Source of the DNA: Sinorhizobium mexicanum
GTDB lineage: Bacteria; Pseudomonadota; Alphaproteobacteria; Rhizobiales; Rhizobiaceae
DNA length: 64,000 nucleotides
Reading direction: 5' to 3'
Assembly (NCBI RefSeq): GCF_013488225.1
Contig: NZ_CP041238.1
Span: 1,885,501-1,949,500 of the forward strand
Shown here piece by piece: positions 9,623 through 18,143 of the stretch. A model generated the notes under the pieces. The model saw nothing but the letters and a program-made list of their open reading frames with translations. It was not told where the DNA came from and ran no database searches. The translations under genes were made by a program, and so were the position numbers. How positions within the stretch are numbered: the first letter of the stretch is position 1; each line of letters begins with the position of its first letter.

Positions 9623-11287
9623 CTATAAGTCGAAGAGGCTCAGTTGCCGCCCTTCGATTTCGGCAATGATGCGCGCCTTCGTTTTAGAACTCCGGAATAA
9701 CTGATACTGCGCAGCGCTCTTCACATTCGCACACGCATTGGAGACAAGTGTCAAAGCTTCAAGAACAAGCCTTCGCGCATCGTCGCCTGTAGGCAGGCGA
9801 CGGTCCTTTTGCGTGAGTATCAAACGTGCGGCGTACAGCACAAACCAATGGCCATAAACGAGGTACTGGTGCTCGCCTGTGGGCTCGATAGCATCTCGCT
9901 GTTTGGAGAGGTGCGCCTCGCGCATTTCCTCGATAAGCCGATAAACTTCCACGAGGCGGCAGAGGTCCTCGATGACGTAGGACTCGTGGAAAATCGCATT
10001 GAAACGTTCGCCGAAAATTGTGTCAGAATCCGCTTTGGCACGGTCCGGCTCTCCGAGGTGAAAGGAAAGCAGGATCTGCCCGAGTTTCAATGCATCGATT
10101 CTCTTCCTTGGATCGCGATCGACATGCATATTGCGCTTGCGCTCGAAGAAATAGCCTTGGTCATGGAATGCGATCTCGAGCTTCTTCAGAATAGGATGGT
10201 TGGCCATCAAATCGCGCGCCTGAATGCGAGCTTGGCTATTCGTCGCGACGGCGACCCGTTCAGTAATATCGCTGCGGGCTGTGGCATAGACCCTGACCAT
10301 CAACACCACGTTCTCGAATGCCTCGGGTGACCGCTTGTACGCCTCCAGCAGGGAATGAGAGGTTTGCGCTCCGTTGACGATCTGAAAGTCTTCGATCCTG
10401 ATCACCGGGTTAGCGTGACTTTTGTTGTACGCGTATTCCTTGCAGGTGATCGTGATCCCGTTATTTAAATACCAAAAGAGATGGCTGTCGTCCGACACCG
10501 CCGTCTGTATGATGTTGCTGTTGTATCCACCGTTTGCGCCTAGAAAGATTCGCAAGTTCTCGTCAAAGAGGTGTCGCTTAATCGATCTCTTGTCGGGCGT
10601 CTGGATCATCTCAACAAACGACCGCGCGTCTACAGAAGCTATTACGCCTCGGATGTCGCCATCGGTTCTTTCAAACGCCTCTCGGCCTATGACTTGGAGC
10701 TTTCCTGTTTCGCGTTCTCGACCGGTCGCCCCGATGTCACGCATCATCTCCGCCGGACCGTAGACCTCGTAGTCCACATTGAACATCGACCTGAGCGTAC
10801 TCTCCAAGATGGTCTTGGCAGACGGTGACAAACCCTTCCCGTTACTGCATAGGATGACCCGGTAACGGCATATCACTCCGTTACGGTGAAGCTGCCATAT
10901 CCGCAATACGGCCTCGGTCAATTGCAGGTTGCCCGTCTTGGATAGTCGCTCCTCCTTGTCGAAGAGCGCGTGCAAGAAAGAACCGATTTTCAAGACCTCG
11001 TTGTCGTTGATCGTTCGATCCGTCGAATTCAGCGACGTCCGATGCTTCGACTGGAATATCAGAACTTCCGCCCTGTCTTCGCGCTCCAGAATTTCGATGG
11101 CGTCAACGCCAAGATCGTTGCCGCCGTCGACGATCATTTCCGGATAGTCAGACGAGCGGTCGGGAAAATACTGCTCCAACACGAGATACAGGAAGGCAAG
11201 CGATAGACCTGATAGCTGATATCGATCCTTCGCTGCCGAAACGCGGGCGTCTATAATATCCCATTCAAGTGCTGAAACGGCGGGCAT
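9623..11287 (-). CDS. AIPR-family protein with nuclease-like N-terminus (putative phage defence)
   Basis: 554 residues. The central part carries the signature of the abortive-infection phage-resistance (AIPR) family: FWYLNNGITI at 271-280 and FQIVNGAQTS at 301-310. The N-terminal part has a restriction-endonuclease-like pattern, GVDAI with D62 then IFQSK (Q79, K81), compatible with a QxK variant of the PD-(D/E)XK nuclease core. AIPR proteins are known from abortive infection and are found in defence islands; the exact activity here is inferred. It stands alone, with no methylase or helicase partner. An inverted repeat covers its ribosome-binding region. It may be the effector of a single-gene system. 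Confidence 0.8.
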   Translation of the reverse strand: MPAVSALEWDIIDARVSAAKDRYQLSGLSLAFLYLVLEQYFPDRSSDYPEMIVDGGNDLGVDAIEILEREDRAEVLIFQSKHRTSLNSTDRTINDNEVLKIGSFLHALFDKEERLSKTGNLQLTEAVLRIWQLHRNGVICRYRVILCSNGKGLSPSAKTILESTLRSMFNVDYEVYGPAEMMRDIGATGRERETGKLQVIGREAFERTDGDIRGVIASVDARSFVEMIQTPDKRSIKRHLFDENLRIFLGANGGYNSNIIQTAVSDDSHLFWYLNNGITITCKEYAYNKSHANPVIRIEDFQIVNGAQTSHSLLEAYKRSPEAFENVVLMVRVYATARSDITERVAVATNSQARIQARDLMANHPILKKLEIAFHDQGYFFERKRNMHVDRDPRKRIDALKLGQILLSFHLGEPDRAKADSDTIFGERFNAIFHESYVIEDLCRLVEVYRLIEEMREAHLSKQRDAIEPTGEHQYLVYGHWFVLYAARLILTQKDRRLPTGDDARRLVLEALTLVSNACANVKSAAQYQLFRSSKTKARIIAEIEGRQLSLFDL

Positions 11288-11292
11288 CCAAG

Positions 11293-11308
11293 TTCAACCT
11301 CGATTGAA
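11293..11308 (-). promoter_or_regulatory. Inverted repeat over the AIPR ribosome-binding region
   Basis: TTCAA-N6-TTGAA lies 5-21 nt upstream of the AIPR start codon and includes the Shine-Dalgarno-like CGAGG in its spacer. It could be an operator for autoregulation or a small RNA hairpin. This is only a pattern observation. Confidence 0.35.
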
Positions 11309-11424
11309 GCAAACTTAGGTCTACCCGTTATACTCGTGCGGTGCACCGGGCAGGTTGATGTTATTCACTGCGATTTTGGTGACATCGGAGTCCCCAGGCA
11401 CGCCCATCTGTTCGCCCATCTCTT

Positions 11425-12378
11425 CTACGGCGTGTAACTCTCGAAATGGGTCTCATCAATCTTGCAAATCCTAGATAGCTCAGCAAACTCATTTCGCAGT
11501 CGGGGCACGGCAAAATCCACGAACGCTCTGACCTTTGGCACGGAGAGCCGACCTTCAGGCGCGACGATATGTACGGGTAGAGGAGGTGGCTCGTCGGCCG
11601 CGAGGACAATTCTCAGCTCACCTCTCTTCACGTATTCCGCAATTTGGTAGGAAAACACCCGAGTCACGCCATTTCCCTCGAGCGCCGATGCGACCACGCC
11701 AGCTACGCCGTTTATCGTCAATCTTGGCTTGATGTGAACCAGCCGTTGGCTTCCACCACCCTCACGAGGGGGGAAGCTCCAGCTCTCCTGACCGAACTGA
11801 GCCAACGCGATACAGCTGTGGTCGGAAAGATCGGACGGACTTTCTATCGCGCTGGTATTGTCCAGATAGGACGGCGCGGCGCACAAAACTCGGCGTACCT
11901 CGCCCACACGAATTCCGATCATGGTCGAGTCGGTGAGGTGCGCGATGCGAAGCCCCACGTCTATACCCTCGTCGATCAGGCTCACGGTGCGGTCCAGCAG
12001 CAGCAGTTTTGCGCTGACCTCAGGGTGTTCGCGAAGGTACGCGTCAAGGATCGGGCGTAAGATCGAAACGCCGCTCACGAGGGGCGCGGTGACGGTCAGC
12101 GTTCCTCTGGGCGCTTTTGTTTCCCCGGCGGCCAGAAGGTCCGCTTCTTCAAGATCGGTCAGCACTCGGCGGCATGCGGACGCGTATCGCTCGCCTGCCT
12201 CACTTAGCCGAATGGTTCTTGTGGTTCGGTGGAGCAGCTGAACGCCGACGTGAGCTTCGAGAAAGCTGATGGCTCTTGTCACCGCAGCCGGAGAGCGGTT
12301 CAGCTTTCTGCCGGCTGCTGCGAGGCTTCCTTCGTCCAGTGCGCAGACGAAAACCTTCATCGCATCTATGCGGTCCAT
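11425..12378 (-). CDS. LysR-family transcriptional regulator
   Basis: 317 residues from ATG 12378, preceded by AGAGGAAG at good spacing; longer in-frame starts upstream have no support. The N-terminal winged HTH is clear (MDRIDAMKVFVCALDEGSLA, then LNRSPAAVTRAISFLEAHVG), followed by the LysR effector domain beginning about residue 90. It is transcribed away from the SDR-tautomerase-PfpI operon at 12573, the usual layout for a LysR regulator of the neighbouring catabolic genes. The inducer is unknown. Confidence 0.9.
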   Translation of the reverse strand: MDRIDAMKVFVCALDEGSLAAAGRKLNRSPAAVTRAISFLEAHVGVQLLHRTTRTIRLSEAGERYASACRRVLTDLEEADLLAAGETKAPRGTLTVTAPLVSGVSILRPILDAYLREHPEVSAKLLLLDRTVSLIDEGIDVGLRIAHLTDSTMIGIRVGEVRRVLCAAPSYLDNTSAIESPSDLSDHSCIALAQFGQESWSFPPREGGGSQRLVHIKPRLTINGVAGVVASALEGNGVTRVFSYQIAEYVKRGELRIVLAADEPPPLPVHIVAPEGRLSVPKVRAFVDFAVPRLRNEFAELSRICKIDETHFESYTP

Positions 12379-12572
12379 ATTCTTCCTCTTCGCGGAATAG
12401 TGAGTTGCTGCCGGCGCGCATTCCGACGCCGCGAGGAAGCTACTAGATATTTTGCAGGCAAGGCAACGCCGCCGTGCCGGTAAAACTTCAACAACGATCG
12501 CCGCGGACTGGGAGGCGGGCAGGAACTCGCCCATGCGCTCCCGTGTGCCCGCGCGTAAGAAAGAGTGGAAAA

Positions 12573-13286
12573 ATGAGCCAGGAAACAAAAGTAGCTGTCG
12601 TCACCGGAGCGTCCCAGGGGATCGGTGCCGCGATCGTCAGCGCCTACCGGGCCCGCGGGTATGCTGTCGTCGCCAACTCCCGCAACATCGCTGAGTCCGG
12701 CGACCGCGGCATCGTGGCGGTGGGTGGTGATATCGGTGAACGGGCCGTCGCCGAAAAAGTACTAGCGACTGCGGTAGAACGCTTCGGCCGCATCGACACG
12801 TTGGTCAACAACGCCGGCATATTTATCGCGAAGGACTTCACCGAATACACCGAGGAAGACTTCCGCAACGTCTTGAGCGTCAACGTCGCCGGCTTCTTCT
12901 ATGTGAGCCAGCTTGCTGCGAAGCAGATGCTAAAGCGCGGTGAAGGGCACATCGTCCAGATCACCACGTCCCTCGTCAACCAGCCGATGGCCGGCGTTCC
13001 ATCCGTCCTCGCCTCGCTGTCGAAGGGGGGCCTGGACGCCGCCACCCGCTCGCTGGCCATCGAGTACGCGCCCAAGGGTATCCGCGTGAACGCCGTGTCG
13101 CCTGGTATCATCAAGACCCCGATGCATCCCCAGGAGAACCACGCGTTTCTCGCCGATCTGCACCCCGTGCGCCGTATGGGCGAAGTCAGCGAGATCGCCG
13201 AGGCCGTCTTGTATCTGGAGGACGCCAAGTTCGTCACCGGCGAGACGCTGCATGTCGACGGTGGGCAGCACGCCGGACGCTGGTGA
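12573..13286 (+). CDS. SDR-family oxidoreductase lacking the catalytic Tyr (copy 1)
   Basis: 237 residues from ATG 12573. The Rossmann NAD(P) motif TGASQGIG is near residue 10, NNAG is present, and the usual C-terminal segment SPGIIKTP with VDGGQHAG is seen. The SDR active site YxxxK is changed: the lysine is kept in ASLSK, but the position four residues before it is Ala, not Tyr. The same change is in the paralog at 22263-22988, so it is not a sequencing slip. The protein may still bind NAD(P), but classical dehydrogenase chemistry is doubtful. It is the first gene of an operon with a tautomerase (31 nt gap) and a PfpI protein. Confidence 0.88.
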   Translation: MSQETKVAVVTGASQGIGAAIVSAYRARGYAVVANSRNIAESGDRGIVAVGGDIGERAVAEKVLATAVERFGRIDTLVNNAGIFIAKDFTEYTEEDFRNVLSVNVAGFFYVSQLAAKQMLKRGEGHIVQITTSLVNQPMAGVPSVLASLSKGGLDAATRSLAIEYAPKGIRVNAVSPGIIKTPMHPQENHAFLADLHPVRRMGEVSEIAEAVLYLEDAKFVTGETLHVDGGQHAGRW

Positions 13287-13317
13287 GTTCCCAACAACCA
13301 TCTTTTGGGAGGCTGAT

Positions 13318-13557
13318 ATGCCGTACGTAAATATCCAGGTCACGCGGGAGGGTACCTCGTCCGGAGAGTCGAAGACCACCGCTGACCAGAAAGCCAGGTT
13401 AATCAAGGGCGTCAGCGACCTTCTGTTGGAAGTGCTCGGGAAGCCTCAGTCTTCGACCTTTGTTGTTATCGAGGAAGTGGAAATGGAAAACTGGGGCGTC
13501 GGTGGCCTGCCGGTCGCCGATTACCGGAAGCAACTGGCGGCGGAAAAGGCAAAATGA
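13318..13557 (+). CDS. 4-oxalocrotonate tautomerase-family protein (copy 1)
   Basis: 79 residues, opening MPYVNIQVTREG, with TTGGGAGG upstream. After Met removal, Pro-1 becomes the catalytic base of this superfamily, and the C-terminal EVEMENWGVGGLPVADY matches the short (60-80 residue) oligomeric tautomerases. These shift keto-enol tautomers, for example in aromatic-ring degradation; the substrate here is not known. It ends 4 nt before the PfpI gene. A paralog lies at 22015-22248, again directly after an SDR gene. Confidence 0.9.
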   Translation: MPYVNIQVTREGTSSGESKTTADQKARLIKGVSDLLLEVLGKPQSSTFVVIEEVEMENWGVGGLPVADYRKQLAAEKAK

Positions 13558-13561
13558 GATC

Positions 13562-14260
13562 ATGGAGCCACTACGTATTCTAATGGTGGCTACGTCGCAT
13601 GAAGAACTTGGAGCCACAGGCCGTAAAACCGGTCTGTGGCTCGAAGGCTTCGCAGCGCCGTACTATGTCTTCATGGAAGCGGGCGCGATCGTGACGATGG
13701 CATCGGTAGAAGGCGGAATGCCTCCGATCGACCCTGCCAGCCTCGGCGAGGAGACCGGCCCCGCAACCCACCGCTTCCGCACCGATCCGGCGGCGCAGAC
13801 CATTTTGAACCACACCATGGAGATTTCTCACGCCCGGGCGGAGGAATTCCACGGTGTTTTCTATGCTGGCGGTCATGGCCCGATGTGGGACCTCGCCACC
13901 GACAGGTCTTCTTCGTATCTCCTGAGCGCCTTCGCGGAACAGGGAAAGTGCATTGGTGCGGTTTGCCACGCTCCGGCCGCGCTGCTTCAAGTTAGCGTCA
14001 ACGGCATATCTTTCCTAGAAGGGCGGACGGTGACTGCGTTCTCCAATGAGGAGGAGGAAGCCTTGGGGCTGGTGGATGAAATGCCCTTTCTGCTGGAGGA
14101 TGTGCTCAAAGCTTCCGGCGCGGTATACCGGAAAGGCCGAGCTTTCGAGCCTTTCGTCGCTGTCGACCGCAGGCTCGTAACTGGGCAAAATCCGGCCTCG
14201 TCCAAACCCGCTGCCTTGGCATTCCTCGACGATATACGAAAAAGAGCCGTGTTTGACTGA
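13562..14260 (+). CDS. DJ-1/PfpI (Hsp31-like) family protein (copy 1)
   Basis: 232 residues. The glutamine-amidotransferase-like fold is shown by WLEGFAAPYY (E28), a conserved GGHGPMWDL and the nucleophile elbow GAVCHAPAA with C135 and H136. This Cys-His pair with an upstream Glu matches Hsp31-type glyoxalase III/chaperone enzymes that detoxify methylglyoxal or related aldehydes. The activity is inferred from family, not proven. The ATG at 13562 lies 4 nt past the tautomerase stop. The paralog at 23997-24671 shares GGHGPMWDL and VTGQNPASS. Confidence 0.87.
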   Translation: MEPLRILMVATSHEELGATGRKTGLWLEGFAAPYYVFMEAGAIVTMASVEGGMPPIDPASLGEETGPATHRFRTDPAAQTILNHTMEISHARAEEFHGVFYAGGHGPMWDLATDRSSSYLLSAFAEQGKCIGAVCHAPAALLQVSVNGISFLEGRTVTAFSNEEEEALGLVDEMPFLLEDVLKASGAVYRKGRAFEPFVAVDRRLVTGQNPASSKPAALAFLDDIRKRAVFD

Positions 14261-14472
14261 TGGTCGGCATAGAAGGTGGGCAAAGCCTCGCTCGGGGTGA
14301 CGAGGGGGCGCATACGGAACTATGTAGCAAATGCCACCCGCCGTGGTCCTGCGCGGCGACCCGCTTTGCGCCCCAAGTCGGTCATAGATGCCGTGGTCGG
14401 GTCGGCCTTGAAGCGGACATTGTTTTGGCCGGGGTTACGTCCCTTAGCGCCATAAGCGGTCGTTCAACATAG

Positions 14473-15429
14473 TTAGCGATCGTGGAGACGCGACTCAGAT
14501 TTCTGCGTGAGATGGTTTTGCATGAGGCTGGTGGACTGCTGCCAATAATCCACGAATGCGCGGAGCTTCGGCAGCATCTGTTTACGGCTAGGAAAGAAGA
14601 TGAAAAAGCCAGGACTAGTGGGCATGAAGGTTTCAAGGCACGTTTCAAGCAGTTCCTGCCGTATCAGCGGTTCGACAACAACACCGATGTTATAGGCCAG
14701 GCCTGTCCCCGCCTGCGCAGCAGCAAGAGAAGTTCCAGGCCCGTTAACGGTTAAAGGCCCCTTCACATCCATCGAGAAGGCTCTGGTGTCGCTCTCCTCA
14801 GAGGGCTCCACAAAATCCCACCGGTAGACCGCGCCTCCGGCGAGGCGAATATTGATACAGGCATGATGCTCAAGCTCTTCCGGCCGCAGAGGCTTCCCGC
14901 GATCTGCAAAGTAAGCAGGTGACCCCACAACCACCCTCGGAGAAGCTTGGGTGAGCCGTACGGCCACCATATCCTGTGCGATCATTTCCCCGACCCTGAT
15001 GCCTGCATCATAGCCTTCTCCGGCGACATCGACAAAACGGTCCTCAAAGACCAGTTCGAGTTCGATGTCCGGGTATGCGTCAGTAAATCCCTTGAGCATG
15101 GGCTCGATAAGCGTCTGCGCCACATAGGGTACGCTCAGCCGCAGCAGTCCTCTTGGGTTATCACTGAGGCGCTGAGCCGCCTCATATGCAGCTTCAACGT
15201 AGGCGATGCCCGCTGTAGCCTGCTCCAAAAAAAGTTGTCCCGCTTGGGTAAGGCCGACAGATCGTGTTGTGCGGGTGAAAAGCGGCGCGCCCACACGCGC
15301 TTCCAGTTGCTTGACCGTCCAACTGATTGCAGCAGGCGTCACGCCGAGTTCAAGCGCAGCAGCGGTAAAACTGCGTCGTTCCGCGACACGGGTAAAGACG
15401 ACTATTCCATCCAGTAGGTCCGCTCGCAT
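14473..15429 (-). CDS. LysR-family transcriptional regulator
   Basis: 318 residues from ATG 15429. The frame stays open for about 88 more codons upstream, but that part overlaps the divergent hydrolase and lacks family likeness. The winged HTH reads MRADLLDGIVVFTRVAERRS, then LGVTPAAISWTVKQLEARVG, with a LysR substrate-binding domain after residue 90. It is divergent from the Tat-exported hydrolase at 15527, so that gene is its likely target. It is convergent with the PfpI operon across a 212-nt gap. Confidence 0.9.
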   Translation of the reverse strand: MRADLLDGIVVFTRVAERRSFTAAALELGVTPAAISWTVKQLEARVGAPLFTRTTRSVGLTQAGQLFLEQATAGIAYVEAAYEAAQRLSDNPRGLLRLSVPYVAQTLIEPMLKGFTDAYPDIELELVFEDRFVDVAGEGYDAGIRVGEMIAQDMVAVRLTQASPRVVVGSPAYFADRGKPLRPEELEHHACINIRLAGGAVYRWDFVEPSEESDTRAFSMDVKGPLTVNGPGTSLAAAQAGTGLAYNIGVVVEPLIRQELLETCLETFMPTSPGFFIFFPSRKQMLPKLRAFVDYWQQSTSLMQNHLTQKSESRLHDR

Positions 15430-15526
15430 TATCAAGTCTACCTTAAAAACCCTTTCATATTTTTCCAGATTATCAAACTGGATTCCACCAAATATTATTT
15501 GAGCGAATAATGAGGACGCGCCGCCA
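15430..15526. promoter_or_regulatory. Divergent promoter region between a LysR gene and a hydrolase
   Basis: 97 nt, clearly richer in A+T than its surroundings (for example CCTTTCATATTTTTCCAG and CAAATATTATTTGAG). The second segment is a near-palindrome (CAAATA-TTATTTG), a plausible LysR operator. Both flanking genes start at its edges. Confidence 0.5.
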
Positions 15527-16531
15527 ATGCCCATTACATCGATTACCCGCCGGAACCTCGGTCTTGCTGTTGGTGCGACTGCCGTCCTCCTCAGCGCAGG
15601 GGAAAACACCATGGCACTGACACTTACCGAACGAACCCAACCAGTGCCTGAAAAAGTCAGCTTCGAGAGCGGGGACGGGTTCGTCGTAGCCAATCTTTAT
15701 CTTCCAGAGGGACATGATCCATCGCGCCGCTATCCAGCCGTGGCGGTCGGCGGTTCGCTAACCTCGGTGAAGGAGCAGATGGGCGGAAATTATGCCGGCG
15801 AGCTTGCCCGGCGCGGCATCATTGCGCTCGCAATTGACTATCGCAATTACGGCGAGAGTAGCGGTGCGATGCGGCAGTTCGAGGACCAAGCTTCAAAGGC
15901 AGAGGACTTGTCGGCCGCCTTGCGGTACCTGAAGAAACGTAGCGAAGTCGCCGGGACCGGTATCCTCGGAATTTGCACGTCCGGCGGCACGGCTCTTTAC
16001 ACGGCTGCGAAGGACCCCAATGTGGGCGCGTTAGCCACTGTCGCAGGTTTTTTCTCCGACCCGGAACTGGTGTCGAAGATGTTCGGCGGCAAAGAGGGTA
16101 TCGACAGCCGGATCGCGGCAAGTCGAGAGGCGCGTAAGCGCTATGACGACGAAGGGGTAATCCAAACGGTCTTCGCCTATATGCCGAACGACAAAACTGC
16201 GGTGAGCTCCGGCCCCAACGAATACTATATGGATCATTCACGCGGCGGGAGCGTTCGCGCCTGGCGCAACGAGTTTGCAGTTATGGCGTGGGAGCCCTGG
16301 CTCGCGTTTGATCCTTTGGCCCAGGCTCCGCATGTTACGGCACCAGCTCTCGTAGTTCACTCAGATGGCGCAGCGTTCCCTGATCAGGCTCGCAAAATGT
16401 ATGGCCTTTTGGCGGGTCCGAAAGAATCACATTGGACAGAGGGAAAACACTACGACTTTTACGACCAAGCCGAGACAGTGCGCCAGGCTGCTGACCGGGT
16501 TGCGTCGCACTTCCACAGCAAGCTCGGTTGA
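15527..16531 (+). CDS. Exported alpha/beta hydrolase (Tat signal)
   Basis: 334 residues. The N-terminus has a twin-arginine signal, TRRNLGLAVG then a hydrophobic stretch, so export to the periplasm is likely. The body is an alpha/beta hydrolase: LARRGIIALAIDYRNYGES, a nucleophile elbow GICTSGGTAL, and a late His in EGKHYDFYDQAE. The elbow residue reads as Thr/Ser after Cys (G-I-C-T-S-G-G), as in the dienelactone-hydrolase-like group often annotated as peptidase or cephalosporin-deacetylase-like; the substrate is unknown. It is probably controlled by the divergent LysR gene at 14473-15429. Confidence 0.82.
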   Translation: MPITSITRRNLGLAVGATAVLLSAGENTMALTLTERTQPVPEKVSFESGDGFVVANLYLPEGHDPSRRYPAVAVGGSLTSVKEQMGGNYAGELARRGIIALAIDYRNYGESSGAMRQFEDQASKAEDLSAALRYLKKRSEVAGTGILGICTSGGTALYTAAKDPNVGALATVAGFFSDPELVSKMFGGKEGIDSRIAASREARKRYDDEGVIQTVFAYMPNDKTAVSSGPNEYYMDHSRGGSVRAWRNEFAVMAWEPWLAFDPLAQAPHVTAPALVVHSDGAAFPDQARKMYGLLAGPKESHWTEGKHYDFYDQAETVRQAADRVASHFHSKLG

Positions 16532-16671
16532 CGGTCAGCCAAGCACGACAAGCAAGTCCGATGACGGCTTTGGGCCATTCAGCCCTTGGCGGCAAGAACT
16601 TCGATGTCCGCTTTTCCTGTTGGGTGTCTTGGCAGCGGACGCTCGGCCGTCGGCCCCGAAACGGTCAACGG

Positions 16672-16935
16672 TTAGACAGACCGCCGCTTTCGCTCAATCA
16701 TTGCGTCGACGCGGCTTTCCAGTTCTGCGGTGGAAATCGTCGGACCTTTCAAACGACGCTGGAGCAGGTCGCGAAGCGCTTCCGTTACGACCGCCTCAGC
16801 TTCAATCTTTTGGCAGAGAAGTTCTAGGCCCTGCTGAAGAACGGAACTCATGCTGGAATACTGGCCGCTCTTCACCAGCGAACGGGCAAAAGCATCCTGC
16901 TGGTCGGTTAGCGAGATCGACGATTTGACACTCAT
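16672..16935 (-). CDS. ParD-family antitoxin without a partner toxin
   Basis: 87 residues from ATG 16935, preceded by CTGGAGATC. The N-terminal KSSISLTDQQDAFARSLV is the ribbon-helix-helix segment of ParD/CC2985-type antitoxins, followed by the acidic helical tail that would bind ParE. In intact modules parE follows immediately, usually overlapping. Here only 140 nt separate it from the convergent hydrolase, and no ParE frame is visible on either strand. It may be an orphan or a remnant of a lost module, or act as an anti-addiction gene. Confidence 0.8.
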   Translation of the reverse strand: MSVKSSISLTDQQDAFARSLVKSGQYSSMSSVLQQGLELLCQKIEAEAVVTEALRDLLQRRLKGPTISTAELESRVDAMIERKRRSV

Positions 16936-17195
16936 CAGTTGATCTCCAGCGAACCGAGTCTGCTTTTCGTAGCGCCAAATATCATAAATGGGCCCGGTAA
17001 TCATGTATTTTTCTACGACCGGTCCTGGCGCACAGTTGCCATAGCTTTCATGGCCGCTGGTCTTTGAAATTGAACCGGCATTTGCGTCAAGGTGTGATCG
17101 GAGCACCGCTTACAGACATTCATACCCGCGTATAAATGAGTCCAGGACGCGGGAGAGCTAAAGTCCGGAGCATGGTCACTTCCCCGGAGGGTTTC

Positions 17196-18113
17196 ATGCT
17201 CGGGCAATCGCTTGCATCTACGTTCGGAATGCGCGCTTGGGGACGGTACACAAGAGAGCGCGTCGTTCACAGCACCATCACGGAGCAAGGGCATTCCGTT
17301 GCAGCCATCCACCAGGCAGTGAGGGACGACATAAAGGGTCCGACGCGACACCTAGAACAGGGTGAGGATGCCTATCTCATAACGAGCCATCTGGTCTCCA
17401 ACCCTGCATATCAACTTTGGGACGGTTGCCGTCTCGTGAAGCAGGAGCCGGTCAGAGAGGCCAGCATCGCCGTACTTGATCTCCGCGACTGTGAACGCGA
17501 ATATCTCCCGACAGCACCTGAGGGGGTTCATTTCTACCTGTCACGTCCCCGTCTCCGCGAATTACTGGAGGTAGAAGGTGATAGCGGCGAATTCGACCTC
17601 GACGTATCGACAGGCAGGGACGATGAGGAGCTCCATGGACTGGCGTTGCTGTTCCTTCCAATGCTGAACGGGCAGGTGCCCGCGGAGGCGATCTACCTCG
17701 GCCATCTTGCAATGGCAGTCTCCTGGCATGTGCTTACGAGATACGCCGGCAAACAGACGGTCACCCGCGTGAATGCCGAACGACTCAGTCCGACGCGCAC
17801 GAGAAAAGCCAAGGAACTGCTTTCGATGATACCCGCGAACGGCGTTACCATTGAAGCCATTGCGGCGGAGTGCGGCCTCCCGCCCGCCCGGTTTGCAAAA
17901 GCGTTCGAGCGGACATGCGGCATGTCTCCGATGAAGTGGGCTCGATCACAACGTATCGAACTCTCCAAACATCGTCTCTTCGCCACAAAGCTCTCTCTCA
18001 CCGAAGTGGCGTTCGAATGCGGTTTCGCAGATCAAAGTCATTTCACCCGATCGTTCTCGGCAGCGACAGGCTTAACGCCCGCTGCATGGCGTCAGGCAAG
18101 ACGAGGGCTTTAA
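17196..18113 (+). CDS. AraC-family transcriptional regulator
   Basis: 305 residues if ATG 17196 is used, which has CCGGAGGG six nt upstream; ATG 17172 and 17136 are in frame but poorly supported. The C-terminal 100 residues hold two helix-turn-helix motifs of the AraC/XylS type (VTIEAIAAECGLPPARFAKA and LSLTEVAFECGFADQSHFTR) ending in GLTPAAWRQ. The N-terminal 190 residues are an effector region without a recognised fold. It is convergent with the aldo-keto reductase at 18144. Confidence 0.9.
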   Translation: MLGQSLASTFGMRAWGRYTRERVVHSTITEQGHSVAAIHQAVRDDIKGPTRHLEQGEDAYLITSHLVSNPAYQLWDGCRLVKQEPVREASIAVLDLRDCEREYLPTAPEGVHFYLSRPRLRELLEVEGDSGEFDLDVSTGRDDEELHGLALLFLPMLNGQVPAEAIYLGHLAMAVSWHVLTRYAGKQTVTRVNAERLSPTRTRKAKELLSMIPANGVTIEAIAAECGLPPARFAKAFERTCGMSPMKWARSQRIELSKHRLFATKLSLTEVAFECGFADQSHFTRSFSAATGLTPAAWRQARRGL

Positions 18114-18143
18114 TTTGGCCCACAGCCCAGCTTGTCCCGCCCG

